A DNA stretch of 59,237 bases from Candidatus Magnetomicrobium cryptolimnococcus (GCA_018606805.1 JAGYWI010000019.1:1-59237), one strand, 5' to 3'; positions 43,882 to 53,357 are shown, counted from the stretch's first letter. Notes: generated from the letters alone by a model not told the origin. Translations and numbers: made by a program.

Positions 43882-46764
43882 TCACAGTTTAGAAGCTATT
43901 TTTTCTATCTTATAATTTTCTAAAATATCTCCAATTTTAATATCATTGTAATTTTCCAGCATAATGCCACACTCATAACCGGTATTAACTTCTTTAACGT
44001 CATCTTTTACCCTTTTAAGAGAGTTAATCTTGCCATCATGTACAACAATATTATCCCGAATAACTCTAATGCCTTCACTTGCCCTTTGAATTACGCCATC
44101 TGTTACCATGCAGCCTGCAATAGTACCAAGACGTGATATAACAAAAAGCTGTCTCACTTCGGCAGTACCAAGGATAGTTTCTTTTATGGTAGGCTCAAGC
44201 ATACCCTCAAGGGCTTTCTTTATATCGTCAATGGCGTCATATATGACGTTATAGAATCTAACATCAACGCCTTCTCGTTCAGCCAGTCGTTGGGCTTTAA
44301 CATCGGCTCTTACGTTAAAACCGAGTATTATGGCATTAGAAGCAGACGCTAGCATAACGTCCGACTCGTTAATCCCACCGATGGCAGTATGTATAACTCT
44401 AACCTTTACCTCTTCGTGTTTAATGCCATCCATAGAACCCTTAACAGCCTCAACTGAGCCTTGAACGTCTCCCTTAACAATTATATTAAGTTCCTTGATT
44501 TCCTGTTCCTTTATCTTTGCATAGACGTCATCAAGGTTAAGTTTTCTACCAACAACGGCCTTTGAAGCAGTAACCTTAGAAAGCCTAGTTATGGCGATTT
44601 GCCGTGCCCTTTTTTCATCATCAACGACGGTTAATAGTTCACCGGCATTTGGTACGTCCGAAAAACCGAGTACTTCAACAGGAGTTGCAGGTCCGGCAGA
44701 TATAATTTTATTGCCATCATCATCACTAAGGGCACGCACGCGTCCGTAGTTAAGGCCAGCTATAAACACATCGCCAATATTGAGTGTTCCGTTTTGTATA
44801 AGCACGGTAGCAATAGCGCCGCGGTTTTTATCCATCTTGGATTCGATAATAATTCCACGAGCGGCCGTATCCGGGTTGGCCCTAAGGTCCATAAGTTCTG
44901 CTTGCAGGATAATCATTTCAAGGAGTTCTTCTATGCCAATACGTTTTTTAGCAGAAACTTCTACAAAGATATTCTTACCGCCCCAGTCCTCTGGCACTAC
45001 CCCGTGTTCTGCCAGCTCATTTTTAACTCGTGCAACGTCAGCACCGCTTTTATCTATTTTATTAATGGCTACAACTATAGCAACATTTGCCGCCATAGCA
45101 TGGCTAATAGCCTCAAGTGTTTGGGGCATCACGCCATCATCAGCAGCTATTACAAGCACAACTATATCTGTAACCTTAGCTCCTCTAGCCCTCATGGATG
45201 TAAACGCTTCATGGCCGGGTGTATCAAGGAAGACTATTTCTTTACCTTTTAATTTAATTTTATATGCACCAATATGTTGTGTAATGCCACCAGCCTCTTT
45301 TTCCTGCACCTTTGTAGAACGTATAGCATCTAACAATGATGTTTTACCGTGGTCAACGTGTCCCATTATTGTAATAACAGGAGGTCTTGACTTTAAGTGT
45401 CCTTCAACAACATCGGCTTCCTCAACCTCAAAATCCTCAACGGTAGCCAGCTCTATCTTAGTACCAAAACTATCAGCCACCAGTATAGCGGCATCCATAT
45501 CAACCGGCTGGTTAATGGAAACCATAGAGCCAAGCTCCATAAATTTTTTAATAACCTCCGGTAGTTTCTGTCCGATAGTTTTAGCAAACTCATTAACGGT
45601 AGTACCTTCTTGCACCTTGATAACCTTTCGTCTAGGCGCAGTTGGCAAAATAACTTTAGTTGCAACAGTCGGGGATCCCTTTTGTTGCATCTTATTTTTA
45701 GTGGATTTTTTAGTATAGCGCGTATCAAAGACCTTTTTAGGTTCCACCTTTCTTATAGACTGAAATGCTCGCTGCATACCAAGTTTGGGTTTCAGCTTGT
45801 CCACTTTATCAATTTCCACTTTTCGTTTAAAGCGGTCTAATATGGCAATGTCCTCATCAGCATAAGTGGGGATTTCCTTCGGTGTTGTTTCAACTAAGGC
45901 AACAGAGGGAAGTGGCCGTACGGGTCGCTCCTTATGGGCGGTGTGTGGTCTTTGCTGTGCTGTCTGTGGCTGTTGGGCTACCCTTTTTCTTGAATCGTCT
46001 TTGTTATATGACGGTTGTTCACGCCGTGCGGTACTATTGTGTTGGTCACGCGAAACCGGCCTGTGCTGGTCTTTTTGGTATGGATGGTCTCTGTGCGGCG
46101 GTCTTTGTCCTTTATTGTTTGAAGTGTAATGGTCTCTCTGTGGCCGATTTTGTTGAGTACCTTGTGGTCGATTTTGTTGAGTACCTTGCGGTCGGTTTTG
46201 CAAGTTACCTTGTGGTCGGTTTTGTTGAGTACCTTGCGGCCGGTTTTGCGGGTTATATTGTGGCCGATTTTGAGAGTTATTTTGAGAGTTATATTGTGGT
46301 CGGTTTTGTTGAGTACCTTGCGGCCGATTTTGAGAGTTATATTGTGGTCGGTTTTGAGAGTTATATTGCGGCCGGTTTTGAGAGTTATATTGCGGTCGGT
46401 TTTGCGGAGTATATTGTTGTTTTTTAGAATCTTGATTATCCCTTGGTTGATACTGCTGTTGTCCTTTATAACCGTGCTGTGTTTTACCATCAGAGGGTCT
46501 GTCTTTATTATCAAAACTGCTGGCCGGAGTTGTAACCTGTGCCTTTTCCTGCACATTGTCAGGGGTATCCCTAACAACATCCACTTTTTTAATAGTTTTT
46601 TTCTTTTCAGAAAGAAAGGTCTCCACCTTAGACGCTAAATCAGGTGATAGCCCTGAGGCAGGTCTCTTTCCCTCTATACCCATATCATGAAGTGCATCCA
46701 GTATAGATTTACTGGAAATATTCAACTTCTTAGCAAACTCATATATCCTTATTTCCGCCATCAA
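43882..46764 (-). CDS. infB: Translation initiation factor IF-2
   Basis: 960 residues. N-terminal IF2_N (about 1-52). A disordered linker (about 60-310) has 11 NRPQxxxQ octapeptides at about 122-213, followed by basic stretches. A second IF2_N-like part spans about 385-455. The GTPase begins at GHVDHGKTSLL (about 466) with DTPGHEAF and NKIDK, followed by the beta-barrels and the fMet-tRNA-binding C-terminal domain. Delivers initiator tRNA to the 30S. Linker length is variable in the family, but this Q/N/P octapeptide array is uncommon. Overlaps ylxR by 4 nt. Confidence 0.96.
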   Translation of the reverse strand: MMAEIRIYEFAKKLNISSKSILDALHDMGIEGKRPASGLSPDLASKVETFLSEKKKTIKKVDVVRDTPDNVQEKAQVTTPASSFDNKDRPSDGKTQHGYKGQQQYQPRDNQDSKKQQYTPQNRPQYNSQNRPQYNSQNRPQYNSQNRPQGTQQNRPQYNSQNNSQNRPQYNPQNRPQGTQQNRPQGNLQNRPQGTQQNRPQGTQQNRPQRDHYTSNNKGQRPPHRDHPYQKDQHRPVSRDQHNSTARREQPSYNKDDSRKRVAQQPQTAQQRPHTAHKERPVRPLPSVALVETTPKEIPTYADEDIAILDRFKRKVEIDKVDKLKPKLGMQRAFQSIRKVEPKKVFDTRYTKKSTKNKMQQKGSPTVATKVILPTAPRRKVIKVQEGTTVNEFAKTIGQKLPEVIKKFMELGSMVSINQPVDMDAAILVADSFGTKIELATVEDFEVEEADVVEGHLKSRPPVITIMGHVDHGKTSLLDAIRSTKVQEKEAGGITQHIGAYKIKLKGKEIVFLDTPGHEAFTSMRARGAKVTDIVVLVIAADDGVMPQTLEAISHAMAANVAIVVAINKIDKSGADVARVKNELAEHGVVPEDWGGKNIFVEVSAKKRIGIEELLEMIILQAELMDLRANPDTAARGIIIESKMDKNRGAIATVLIQNGTLNIGDVFIAGLNYGRVRALSDDDGNKIISAGPATPVEVLGFSDVPNAGELLTVVDDEKRARQIAITRLSKVTASKAVVGRKLNLDDVYAKIKEQEIKELNIIVKGDVQGSVEAVKGSMDGIKHEEVKVRVIHTAIGGINESDVMLASASNAIILGFNVRADVKAQRLAEREGVDVRFYNVIYDAIDDIKKALEGMLEPTIKETILGTAEVRQLFVISRLGTIAGCMVTDGVIQRASEGIRVIRDNIVVHDGKINSLKRVKDDVKEVNTGYECGIMLENYNDIKIGDILENYKIEKIASKL
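46126..46401 (-). repeat. In-frame 24-bp repeat array in infB
   Basis: Eleven units, mostly 24 bp, encoding NRPQ plus YNSQ, GTQQ, YNPQ or GNLQ. Nearly identical at the DNA level, which suggests recent expansion. One unit is extended by 12 bp (NNSQ). Confidence 0.85.
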
Positions 46765-47021
46765 ACAACGCCCCCAAAGGTTAATAACTCTTTTAATTCA
46801 TCTATATCTATAGTTCTATTCTTAAATACTCTTTTCAAGCTCCTATCCTTTAAACACTTTTCCAAACACCCTCTGCCTTGACAAATATAATACCCTCTAC
46901 CATTCATCCTTTTTTTCCTGTCATAAAAAACTTTCCCGTTTAGTTCAACAAACCTAAAAAGCTCAGACTTACTCTTCTTCGTCCTACATGTTATGCAGGT
47001 TCTTTCTGGCTCTTGCATCAT
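46761..47021 (-). CDS. ylxR: YlxR-family (DUF448) RNA-binding protein
   Basis: 86 residues. PERTCITCRTKKSKSELFRF, GRGYYICQGRGCLEKCLK. Conserved R-x-C-x-x-C and GRGYY...C motifs of DUF448. Probable nucleoid/RNA-binding regulator, usually between nusA and infB. Here nusA is not upstream: a divergent rpmB follows. Overlaps the infB start by 4 nt. Confidence 0.93.
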   Translation of the reverse strand: MMQEPERTCITCRTKKSKSELFRFVELNGKVFYDRKKRMNGRGYYICQGRGCLEKCLKDRSLKRVFKNRTIDIDELKELLTFGGVV

Positions 47022-47140
47022 TTACTATAAAATGTTATCATATTTATTCTTTTTTTTGCAAATCTATTGTGTGTTTTGTTATCTTAATAAGTGATTTTTT
47101 TAGTTTTCAATGAAAAAAAATTTTTAGGAGGTTATATAAA

Positions 47141-47329
47141 ATGGCAAGTTGTCATGTCTGTGGCAAGAGGAAAACATCAGGTAATAATGTTAGCCATGCT
47201 AACAATAAGACAAAGAGGTGGTTTCACCCAAATCTGCAAACTATAAGGGCTATAACTGACAAAGGACCAAGAAAGGTCTCCGTCTGTACAAGGTGCTTAC
47301 GCTCAGGAAAGATAGAAAAGGCTATATAA
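47141..47329 (+). CDS. rpmB: Ribosomal protein bL28
   Basis: 62 residues with [44 protein letters not shown]. Zinc-binding C-x-x-C pairs are retained. AGGAGG about 10 nt before the ATG. Divergent from ylxR-infB. Confidence 0.96.
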   Translation: MASCHVCGKRKTSGNNVSHANNKTKRWFHPNLQTIRAITDKGPRKVSVCTRCLRSGKIEKAI

Positions 47330-47333
47330 AATC

Positions 47334-47375
47334 ATGCTTAAATGCCAAAAGGCTATTAAATATTATTTTATATGA
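47334..47375 (+). CDS. 13-codon leader frame ending on the DciA-like start
   Basis: ATG at 47334 encodes MLKCQKAIKYYFI and ends in an ATGA overlap with the next gene. It begins 4 nt after the rpmB stop and has no clear ribosome binding site, so only re-initiation after rpmB would explain it. May be fortuitous. Confidence 0.25.
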   Translation: MLKCQKAIKYYFI

Positions 47376-47845
47376 AAAAAATCTTTCCGTTAGTTGAGGA
47401 CTTTGCAAAAGAGTGCGGTTTTGAGGAAAGCCTCATGCTTGGAAAAATACAGTGTTTGTGGGAGGAGCTTTTTCCCCCGCCTATTTGTTTATATGCAAAG
47501 CCGGTTTTTTATAAAAACGGCACTCTTTTAGTCAACGTAAGTTCCAATCTGTGGTTAACTGAGTTGCACTATCAATCAGCTAAGATGACTGCAAAACTGC
47601 AAAAACGTTTTTATTTAAAACAAATTAAGTTTAAAGCAGGTGAGGTTCTTCAAAACAACACTATATATAACAAAAAACCTACTAATACATGTATTAATCC
47701 AGTTCAGAGTGCTCAGTTCGTTGAAGAAACAAAGGCATTTATTGCACGCATTAGCAATACTGTAGAAGACAACGACCTAAAGCAAGCACTTATCAAAGCA
47801 ATGGAAAGAACCCTTTTATATGAATATACAAATACCATAAAATAA
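47372..47845 (+). CDS. DUF721 / DciA-like protein
   Basis: 157 residues. WEELFPPPICLYAKPVFYKN, TLLVNVSSNLWLTELHYQSA, KQIKFKAGEV match the DUF721 (DciA) fold that helps load the replicative helicase in many bacteria. A C-terminal extension rich in polar residues follows. The ATG lacks a ribosome binding site. Role in replication is inferred from the family. Confidence 0.72.
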   Translation: MKKIFPLVEDFAKECGFEESLMLGKIQCLWEELFPPPICLYAKPVFYKNGTLLVNVSSNLWLTELHYQSAKMTAKLQKRFYLKQIKFKAGEVLQNNTIYNKKPTNTCINPVQSAQFVEETKAFIARISNTVEDNDLKQALIKAMERTLLYEYTNTIK

Positions 47846-48037
47846 GGCTATAAACAAACGGTTAGTTCAATAAAGATAGAAAATATCTAAGTAAGAAAAA
47901 ATTCACTGGATTATTTTATTGTGATTTGTTATTATTTATATAATTATTCATTAAAGCAAATTTAAACAAACAAAAGTGAAATATTATTCTTCAATGTTAG
48001 TTTTTTATTATAGTACTGATTTCGGAGCTTAGATAAA

Positions 48038-48121
48038 ATGTGTATGATTGATATGGATAGCTATAAGAGGAACTTGTTTAGCTACTTCAATAATAAAACA
48101 ACCTTTAATTCTAAAGATTAA
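48038..48121 (+). CDS. 27-codon leader frame overlapping the CNNM gene start
   Basis: ATG at 48038 with GGAG about 10 nt upstream, encoding MCMIDMDSYKRNLFSYF and ten more residues; its TAA shares a base with the ATG at 48121 (TAATG). The downstream CNNM gene lacks its own ribosome binding site. Possible translational coupling. Gap 47846-48037 otherwise shows nothing. Confidence 0.35.
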   Translation: MCMIDMDSYKRNLFSYFNNKTTFNSKD

Positions 48122-49488
48122 TGTCAGTTGAATTTATAGTAATCTTTCTGTTTATACTACTCAATGGTTTTTTTGCAGGTGCCGAGATAGCCGTTGTAAC
48201 GGCAAGGACATCAAAGATTGAAGCATTGGCAAAAGAAGGCAGTAAGAGTGCAAAGAAACTGTTAAAGCTGAAAAATAATGCTGATAGGTTTCTAGCAACT
48301 GTGCAGATAGGTGTAACAATAGCCGGAGCCGGGGCGTCAGCCATTGGAGGTGCTGCGGCTATTGAAAAATTGGAGCCTTTAATTCGCACGTTGCCGATAC
48401 CTTACATTTCTGAGTATATATCTGCATATAGTGGTGCAATAGCACTTGCGATAGTGGTAGTGTTTCTATCATATATATCCTTAATATTTGGTGAGCTTGT
48501 GCCTAAAACAATAGCCTTAGCAGCACCGGAAAGAATCGCCATGGCAATAGCAGGACCTATCTTGTCTTTTTCGAAAGTAAGTTCCATTTTAGTAAGTCTA
48601 CTAACATGTACAACCAATTTTATATTAAAGCCATTCGGGCAAACCACCTTTACAAATAGTTCACTAATAACTCAAGAGGAAATCAAGCTCCTTGTGAAGG
48701 AGGGTAAGGAAAATGGTATCTTTGAAGAAACGGAACAGAAACTTATTCATAGCGTTTTTGAATTTACAGACATTGCCGTCAAAGACGTCATGGTACCGTT
48801 AGGTCAAGCAACAACCATTTCACTTGAAGTCCCATTTGAGCAAGTACTTTGGTTAATATCCGAAGAACAGTACTCACGTTATCCGGTTTACCATAAAGAT
48901 AAAAATAATATAAAAGGCGTATTGTACGCTAAAGATATATTTAACCTAATGGCAAAAAATAAGGAAGTAAACATACGGAAACTACTAAAAGCACCGTTTT
49001 ACGTGCCTGATACTATGAAGATAAGCCACCTTCTTAAGGAAATGCAAAAAAAACACATGCACATGGCTTTTGCCGTAGATGAGCACGGAATGATTACCGG
49101 GATTTGCACGATAGAGGACCTTATAGAAGAGATAGTTGGCGAAATCAGAGACGAACACGATGTGGAAAGACCTGTTATTGATATTGGAAACAGTACATAT
49201 ATAGTGTATGCCTCCATACACCTGCGGGATTTAAAAGAAGATTATAATATAGAGCTACCGGAGTCGGAATTATACGATACACTGGCAGGGTTTATCGTTA
49301 CAACGCTGCAAAAAATACCCGATGGCGGTGAGGTTATAGAGGTTAAGAATTTACGCATAGCAGTCCTTGAGATGGTGCATAAGAGGGTTTCTAAGGTTAA
49401 AGTTACAGTGCTTGAACGAAGCTCCGAAGAAGAACACGAAAATCTAGCCACAAACAAAGATGACTATAGTTATGATGATGACGAATAG
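48121..49488 (+). CDS. CNNM/CorB-type transporter with CBS pair (hemolysin family)
   Basis: 455 residues. DUF21 membrane domain with four helices (about 1-185, including GAGASAIGGAAAIE and IFGELVPKTIALAAPERI), a CBS pair (about 205-330, KDVMVP, YPVYHKDKNNIKGVLYAKD), and a C-terminal CorC/HlyC domain (GEIRDEHDVE, LPESELYDTLAGFIVTTL). Probable Mg2+ or other divalent cation transport. No signal of lysis function; the hemolysin name is historical. Confidence 0.9.
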   Translation: MSVEFIVIFLFILLNGFFAGAEIAVVTARTSKIEALAKEGSKSAKKLLKLKNNADRFLATVQIGVTIAGAGASAIGGAAAIEKLEPLIRTLPIPYISEYISAYSGAIALAIVVVFLSYISLIFGELVPKTIALAAPERIAMAIAGPILSFSKVSSILVSLLTCTTNFILKPFGQTTFTNSSLITQEEIKLLVKEGKENGIFEETEQKLIHSVFEFTDIAVKDVMVPLGQATTISLEVPFEQVLWLISEEQYSRYPVYHKDKNNIKGVLYAKDIFNLMAKNKEVNIRKLLKAPFYVPDTMKISHLLKEMQKKHMHMAFAVDEHGMITGICTIEDLIEEIVGEIRDEHDVERPVIDIGNSTYIVYASIHLRDLKEDYNIELPESELYDTLAGFIVTTLQKIPDGGEVIEVKNLRIAVLEMVHKRVSKVKVTVLERSSEEEHENLATNKDDYSYDDDE

Positions 49489-49581
49489 TAAAGCATGATA
49501 AATGCAACCGCAACTTTTAATGGGTAATGAGATTTTATCTTATTTTGTAATTAAAAAAGCATGAAGGATAAATTTTAAAAT

Positions 49582-50955
49582 ATGGGAGAATTTAAAAATA
49601 ATAGTCTTTTGAAACTTTTAATTTTATCTATACCATTGGTTATGATATTTTTGTTATCTGCTTGTGTAACAACTGGGCTTGAAACTGGCCAATTGCAACC
49701 GTATTCCTTATCTGGTACAGAGGTGCAGGAGCACGTTTTAAATAACGGTCTTAAGGTACTAATGATAGAAGATCACAAAAGCCCTGTAGCCACATTTCAA
49801 ATATGGTACAAAGTTGGCTCAAGAAGAGAATCTGCCGGCAAAACCGGTCTAAGCCACTACCTTGAGCATGCTATGTTTAAAGGAACACCTAAGTATAGTT
49901 CTAAGGAATTTTCAAAGATTATACAACAAAACGGTGGCATTGATAATGCCTTTACAACAAAAGACTATACAATGTACTACCAAACGCTAATTTCTGATCG
50001 CATAGGCCTTTCAATAGATATGGAGTCTGACAGAATGACAAATCTATTACTTTCACCAAAAGAGGTAAGCGCTGAAAAAAATGTCATTATGGAAGAAAGA
50101 CGCCTACGATATGAAGATGACCCGCAAAGCCTATTATTTGAAAAGGTAACGGCAGAGGCCATAACAGTGCATCCATACGGTACACCCGTTATCGGATGGA
50201 TGAAGGACATTCAGTCCATAGAAAGAGACGATCTGTTTAATTACTATAAGACCTTCTATTCACCTGAAAACGCCTTTATAGTAGTAGCAGGTGATATTGA
50301 CCCACAAACTACAATTGCAAACATAAAACAGTACTTTGAAAAGATACCAAAGGTGGAAGTCCCACAGGCATCAATACCACAACAACCAAAACAAACTGCT
50401 TACAAAGAATTTACTCTAAAAAAACAAGCAGAACTACCATTTATACTAATAGCCTATCAAGCACCGTCCATACCCGATAAGGATAGCTATGCCCTTGAGA
50501 TATTAACAGCAATCTTTTCAGGCAAAAGCGGCAGGCTATACCAAAGTCTAGTTAAAGACAAGGAACTAGCCCTTGACTCCTTTGCTTACTATAATGGGTT
50601 TTACAAGGACCCATACTTATACTATTTTGGCGCAACAGTCAAGCCCGGTAAAGACACCCAAGCACTAAAGGCAGCCTTATTTGCTGAAATAGACGCCATT
50701 AAATCTTCACCACCTACTGAAAGAGAGCTTCAAAAGGCAAAAAATAAGATAACATCTGACTTTATAATGGGACTTGATTCCACGTTTTTTCAAGGACAAG
50801 TGCTTGGCATGTTTGAAATCATCGGGGATTGGAAGATGAAAGATACCTATATTGAAGAAATCAATAACGTTACGGTTGCAGATGTCTTACTGGTAGCTGA
50901 TAAGTACTTTTCAAAGGATAGTAGCACCGTTGGTATACTTATTCCTACATACTAA
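49582..50955 (+). CDS. M16 family zinc metalloprotease, lipoprotein
   Basis: 457 residues. Lipobox LLSAC (about 24-28). M16 active motif HYLEH in GLSHYLEHAMFKGT, with a downstream Glu in EERRLRYEDDP. Two-domain M16 architecture. Probably an envelope peptidase acting with the next gene, 17 nt downstream, which looks like its noncatalytic partner. Normal length. Confidence 0.92.
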   Translation: MGEFKNNSLLKLLILSIPLVMIFLLSACVTTGLETGQLQPYSLSGTEVQEHVLNNGLKVLMIEDHKSPVATFQIWYKVGSRRESAGKTGLSHYLEHAMFKGTPKYSSKEFSKIIQQNGGIDNAFTTKDYTMYYQTLISDRIGLSIDMESDRMTNLLLSPKEVSAEKNVIMEERRLRYEDDPQSLLFEKVTAEAITVHPYGTPVIGWMKDIQSIERDDLFNYYKTFYSPENAFIVVAGDIDPQTTIANIKQYFEKIPKVEVPQASIPQQPKQTAYKEFTLKKQAELPFILIAYQAPSIPDKDSYALEILTAIFSGKSGRLYQSLVKDKELALDSFAYYNGFYKDPYLYYFGATVKPGKDTQALKAALFAEIDAIKSSPPTERELQKAKNKITSDFIMGLDSTFFQGQVLGMFEIIGDWKMKDTYIEEINNVTVADVLLVADKYFSKDSSTVGILIPTY

Positions 50956-50972
50956 AGGAGAGCTTTTTAATC

Positions 50973-52358
50973 ATGTTTAAATATAAAAATATCTGTCGAG
51001 GTTTTAACTATATGGATACTAATAGATTTAAAAAATGTTTATTTATACTGCTTTTTGTAATAGCCATGATAGCACCGCTGGAAAGTGCTTATTCAATAGA
51101 AGTCAAGAGGGAAACTCTTGAAAACGGACTGGTAGCACTCCATCTTCAAAGACATAACTTACCAATAGTTAAGATTTCGCTGCTAATAAAGACCTCATCT
51201 TTAGACGATCCAAAGGACTTAGCTGGCCTTAGTTATATGACAGCCCAGATGCTCCTTGAAGGCACCACTACGATGACATCCAAACAGATAAGTGAGGAAA
51301 TCGAGTTTATGGGGGCTAGTCTTGAATCAACATCAAACGTAGACTATACGGTAGTATCGCTTTCTATATTAAAAAAGGATATAGAGGCAGGTTTTAAGAT
51401 TTTTGCAGATGTATTGCTAAACCCTATATTTTCAGAAGAAGAGCTACGGCACAATAAGGACGTGGTTAAAGGCTCACTTAAACAGGAAGAGGAATCCCCT
51501 GGCTTTGTAGCAAATAAGGCATTTATAAAGGCAGTATACGCCGACCATGCCTATGGCCGTCTGCCAATGGGAAGTGATGAGACTATTGATAAAATAACAC
51601 GAAATGACCTTATAGATTTCCACAGCAAACACTACGTACCCGGACAAAGCATCTTGGTATGTGTTGGTGATATTACATATGAAGAGCTTAAAGAACTTAC
51701 AGCCAAATACATGGGGCAGTGGCAAAACAAACCCGTACAAACCAACAATAGCGATAACGTGTACAACACTAAACCCAACAAAGTTATAAATATAAATCGT
51801 GAAATAACCCAAGCAAACATAGTGGTTGGGGCAAAGGGTATCAAACGTTCAGAGCCGGACTACTATGCCGTAAGCGTTATGAATTACATACTTGGCGGTG
51901 GTGGCTTTGCTTCAAGGCTTATGGAGGAAATCAGGGACAATAAAGGCTTTGCCTACGACGTACACAGCGCATTTGAAACCTATAAATACGGTGGACATTT
52001 GGAAGTTGTAGTGCAAACTAAAAACGAATACTCTAACACTGTCATTAACGATATATTGCAAGAATTTGACCGTATGAAAAAAGACATGATAAGCGATGAT
52101 GAACTAAAAAACGCTAAGGCGTATTTGACAGGCAGTTTCCCAAGAAGAATAGATACTATGGACAAAATAGCAGTGTTTTTAGCGCTAAGCGAGTTCTACG
52201 GATTGGGCATGGATTACGACAAAAAATACCAGCAATACATAAATGCTGTAACAAAAGAAGACATCTTAAGGGTTGCACAGAAATATCTGCCATCTGCAAA
52301 TGAATACGTAATGGTAATAGTTGGCAATCAAAAGATGATTAAAAATAAAAAAAGATAA
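50973..52358 (+). CDS. M16 family protein, apparently noncatalytic partner
   Basis: 461 residues. Hydrophobic signal (about 23-45). The position of HxxEH reads GLSYMTAQMLLEGTT, so zinc ligands are missing. The C-terminal M16_C domain is intact (GGGGFASRLMEEIRDNKGFAYDV). Typical subunit A/B pair in which one half supplies catalysis and the other the clamp. AAAGGAGAG ribosome binding site. 4 nt before panC. Confidence 0.9.
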   Translation: MFKYKNICRGFNYMDTNRFKKCLFILLFVIAMIAPLESAYSIEVKRETLENGLVALHLQRHNLPIVKISLLIKTSSLDDPKDLAGLSYMTAQMLLEGTTTMTSKQISEEIEFMGASLESTSNVDYTVVSLSILKKDIEAGFKIFADVLLNPIFSEEELRHNKDVVKGSLKQEEESPGFVANKAFIKAVYADHAYGRLPMGSDETIDKITRNDLIDFHSKHYVPGQSILVCVGDITYEELKELTAKYMGQWQNKPVQTNNSDNVYNTKPNKVININREITQANIVVGAKGIKRSEPDYYAVSVMNYILGGGGFASRLMEEIRDNKGFAYDVHSAFETYKYGGHLEVVVQTKNEYSNTVINDILQEFDRMKKDMISDDELKNAKAYLTGSFPRRIDTMDKIAVFLALSEFYGLGMDYDKKYQQYINAVTKEDILRVAQKYLPSANEYVMVIVGNQKMIKNKKR

Positions 52359-52362
52359 CAAT

Positions 52363-53214
52363 ATGGAAATAATTACCCAACCGCCTCTAATGCAAAGGCG
52401 TACAAGCGCACTTAATAGAAGAGGCATAGGCTTTGTCCCAACCATGGGGGCACTCCATGATGGCCACTTGAGTCTTATCAAAAAAGCCAGAGACGAAAAC
52501 CAACTGGTAGTTGTGAGCATATTCGTAAACCCAACACAATTTGCCCAAGGTGAGGATTTCGATAAATACCCAAAAGACTGCGAAAAAGATAAAGAGCTAC
52601 TGGAAGCAAACCAAGTGGATATATTATTTATGCCTGAAGCTGCTCAAATATATAAACCAGGACACAACACAGTTGTTACCGTTACAGGGCTGTCAGATAA
52701 ACTGTGCGGCTTTTATAGGCCTGGACATTTTCAGGGGGTTGCAACCATAGTGCTGAAATTGTTAAACATAGTATGTCCCGAAAAGGCATACTTTGGCCAA
52801 AAAGACTATCAACAAGCGCTCATCATAAAACGCATGGTAGAAGATTTAAACTTAAATGTGGATATAGTTGTCTGCCCCACTGTACGTGAGACAGATGGTC
52901 TTGCACTCAGTTCAAGAAATAGGTATCTTTCAACAGAAGAAAGAAAAGACGCTAGCTTAATATATAAAGCTATGATAGCAGCTGAAAGGGAAAAAAACCT
53001 TGTAGATGTACCTAAGGTGTTAAGGCAAGTATTGAGTACAACAAAACATATAACGGAAATCCAATATGCCTCAGTATATGACCCATTAACTTTGGAGGAT
53101 ATAACGCATCTGTCTTATGAATATGAGGGGAAAGAGGTGTTAATGGCAGTAGCCGTTAAGCTTGGTCAAACAAGGCTTATAGATAATAAAAAAAGAATTA
53201 AAAATGAAAAATAA
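52363..53214 (+). CDS. panC: Pantothenate synthetase
   Basis: 283 residues. Joins pantoate and beta-alanine with ATP, for coenzyme A. FVPTMGALHDGHLSLIKKA, VVSIFVNPTQFAQGEDFDKYP, FGQKDYQQ, ALSSRNRYLS all intact. The last codons run into an AT-rich tandem repeat (53195 onward). Four nt after the M16 partner and without a clear ribosome binding site, so coupled to it. Confidence 0.96.
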   Translation: MEIITQPPLMQRRTSALNRRGIGFVPTMGALHDGHLSLIKKARDENQLVVVSIFVNPTQFAQGEDFDKYPKDCEKDKELLEANQVDILFMPEAAQIYKPGHNTVVTVTGLSDKLCGFYRPGHFQGVATIVLKLLNIVCPEKAYFGQKDYQQALIIKRMVEDLNLNVDIVVCPTVRETDGLALSSRNRYLSTEERKDASLIYKAMIAAEREKNLVDVPKVLRQVLSTTKHITEIQYASVYDPLTLEDITHLSYEYEGKEVLMAVAVKLGQTRLIDNKKRIKNEK

Positions 53215-53310
53215 AGAATAAAGAATAAAGAATAAAGAATAAAGAATGAAAAATAAAGAATAAAGAATGAAAAATAAAGAATAAAGAATGAAAAATAAAG
53301 AATAAAGATA
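53201..53310 (+). repeat. AT-rich tandem repeat at the panC stop
   Basis: 7-bp AATAAAG units and at least four 21-bp units (AATGAAAAATAAAGAATAAAG) begin at the last codons of panC and run about 100 nt past its stop. Looks like slippage expansion. Confidence 0.8.
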
Positions 53311-53315
53311 GAGGA

Positions 53316-53357
53316 GCGGGGGAAAACCCTTTTCGAGAAAAAGGGTTCTTCCCCCGC
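53316..53357. repeat. GCGGGGG hairpin, identical to 18211-18252
   Basis: Stem-loop GCGGGGGAAAACCCTTTT with AAAAAGGGTTCTTCCCCCGC, exact copy of the hairpin at 18211-18252. Possibly a terminator between the panC and rimI genes; no T-run follows immediately. The rest of 53358-53579 has a GTAGGGGCGAACCT motif (53513-53526) and GGTAA/TTACC, no gene. Confidence 0.7.

Noticed and set aside
44780-45718. 312-residue frame opposite infB
   Set aside because: Complement of the IF-2 GTPase coding region; infB is unmistakable on the minus strand.
46126-46401. CRISPR-like array
   Set aside because: Regular 24-bp units without unique spacers, in frame within infB.
45866-46638. Long frames opposite infB
   Set aside because: Mirror image of the NRPQ repeats on the other strand; low complexity and no ribosome binding site.
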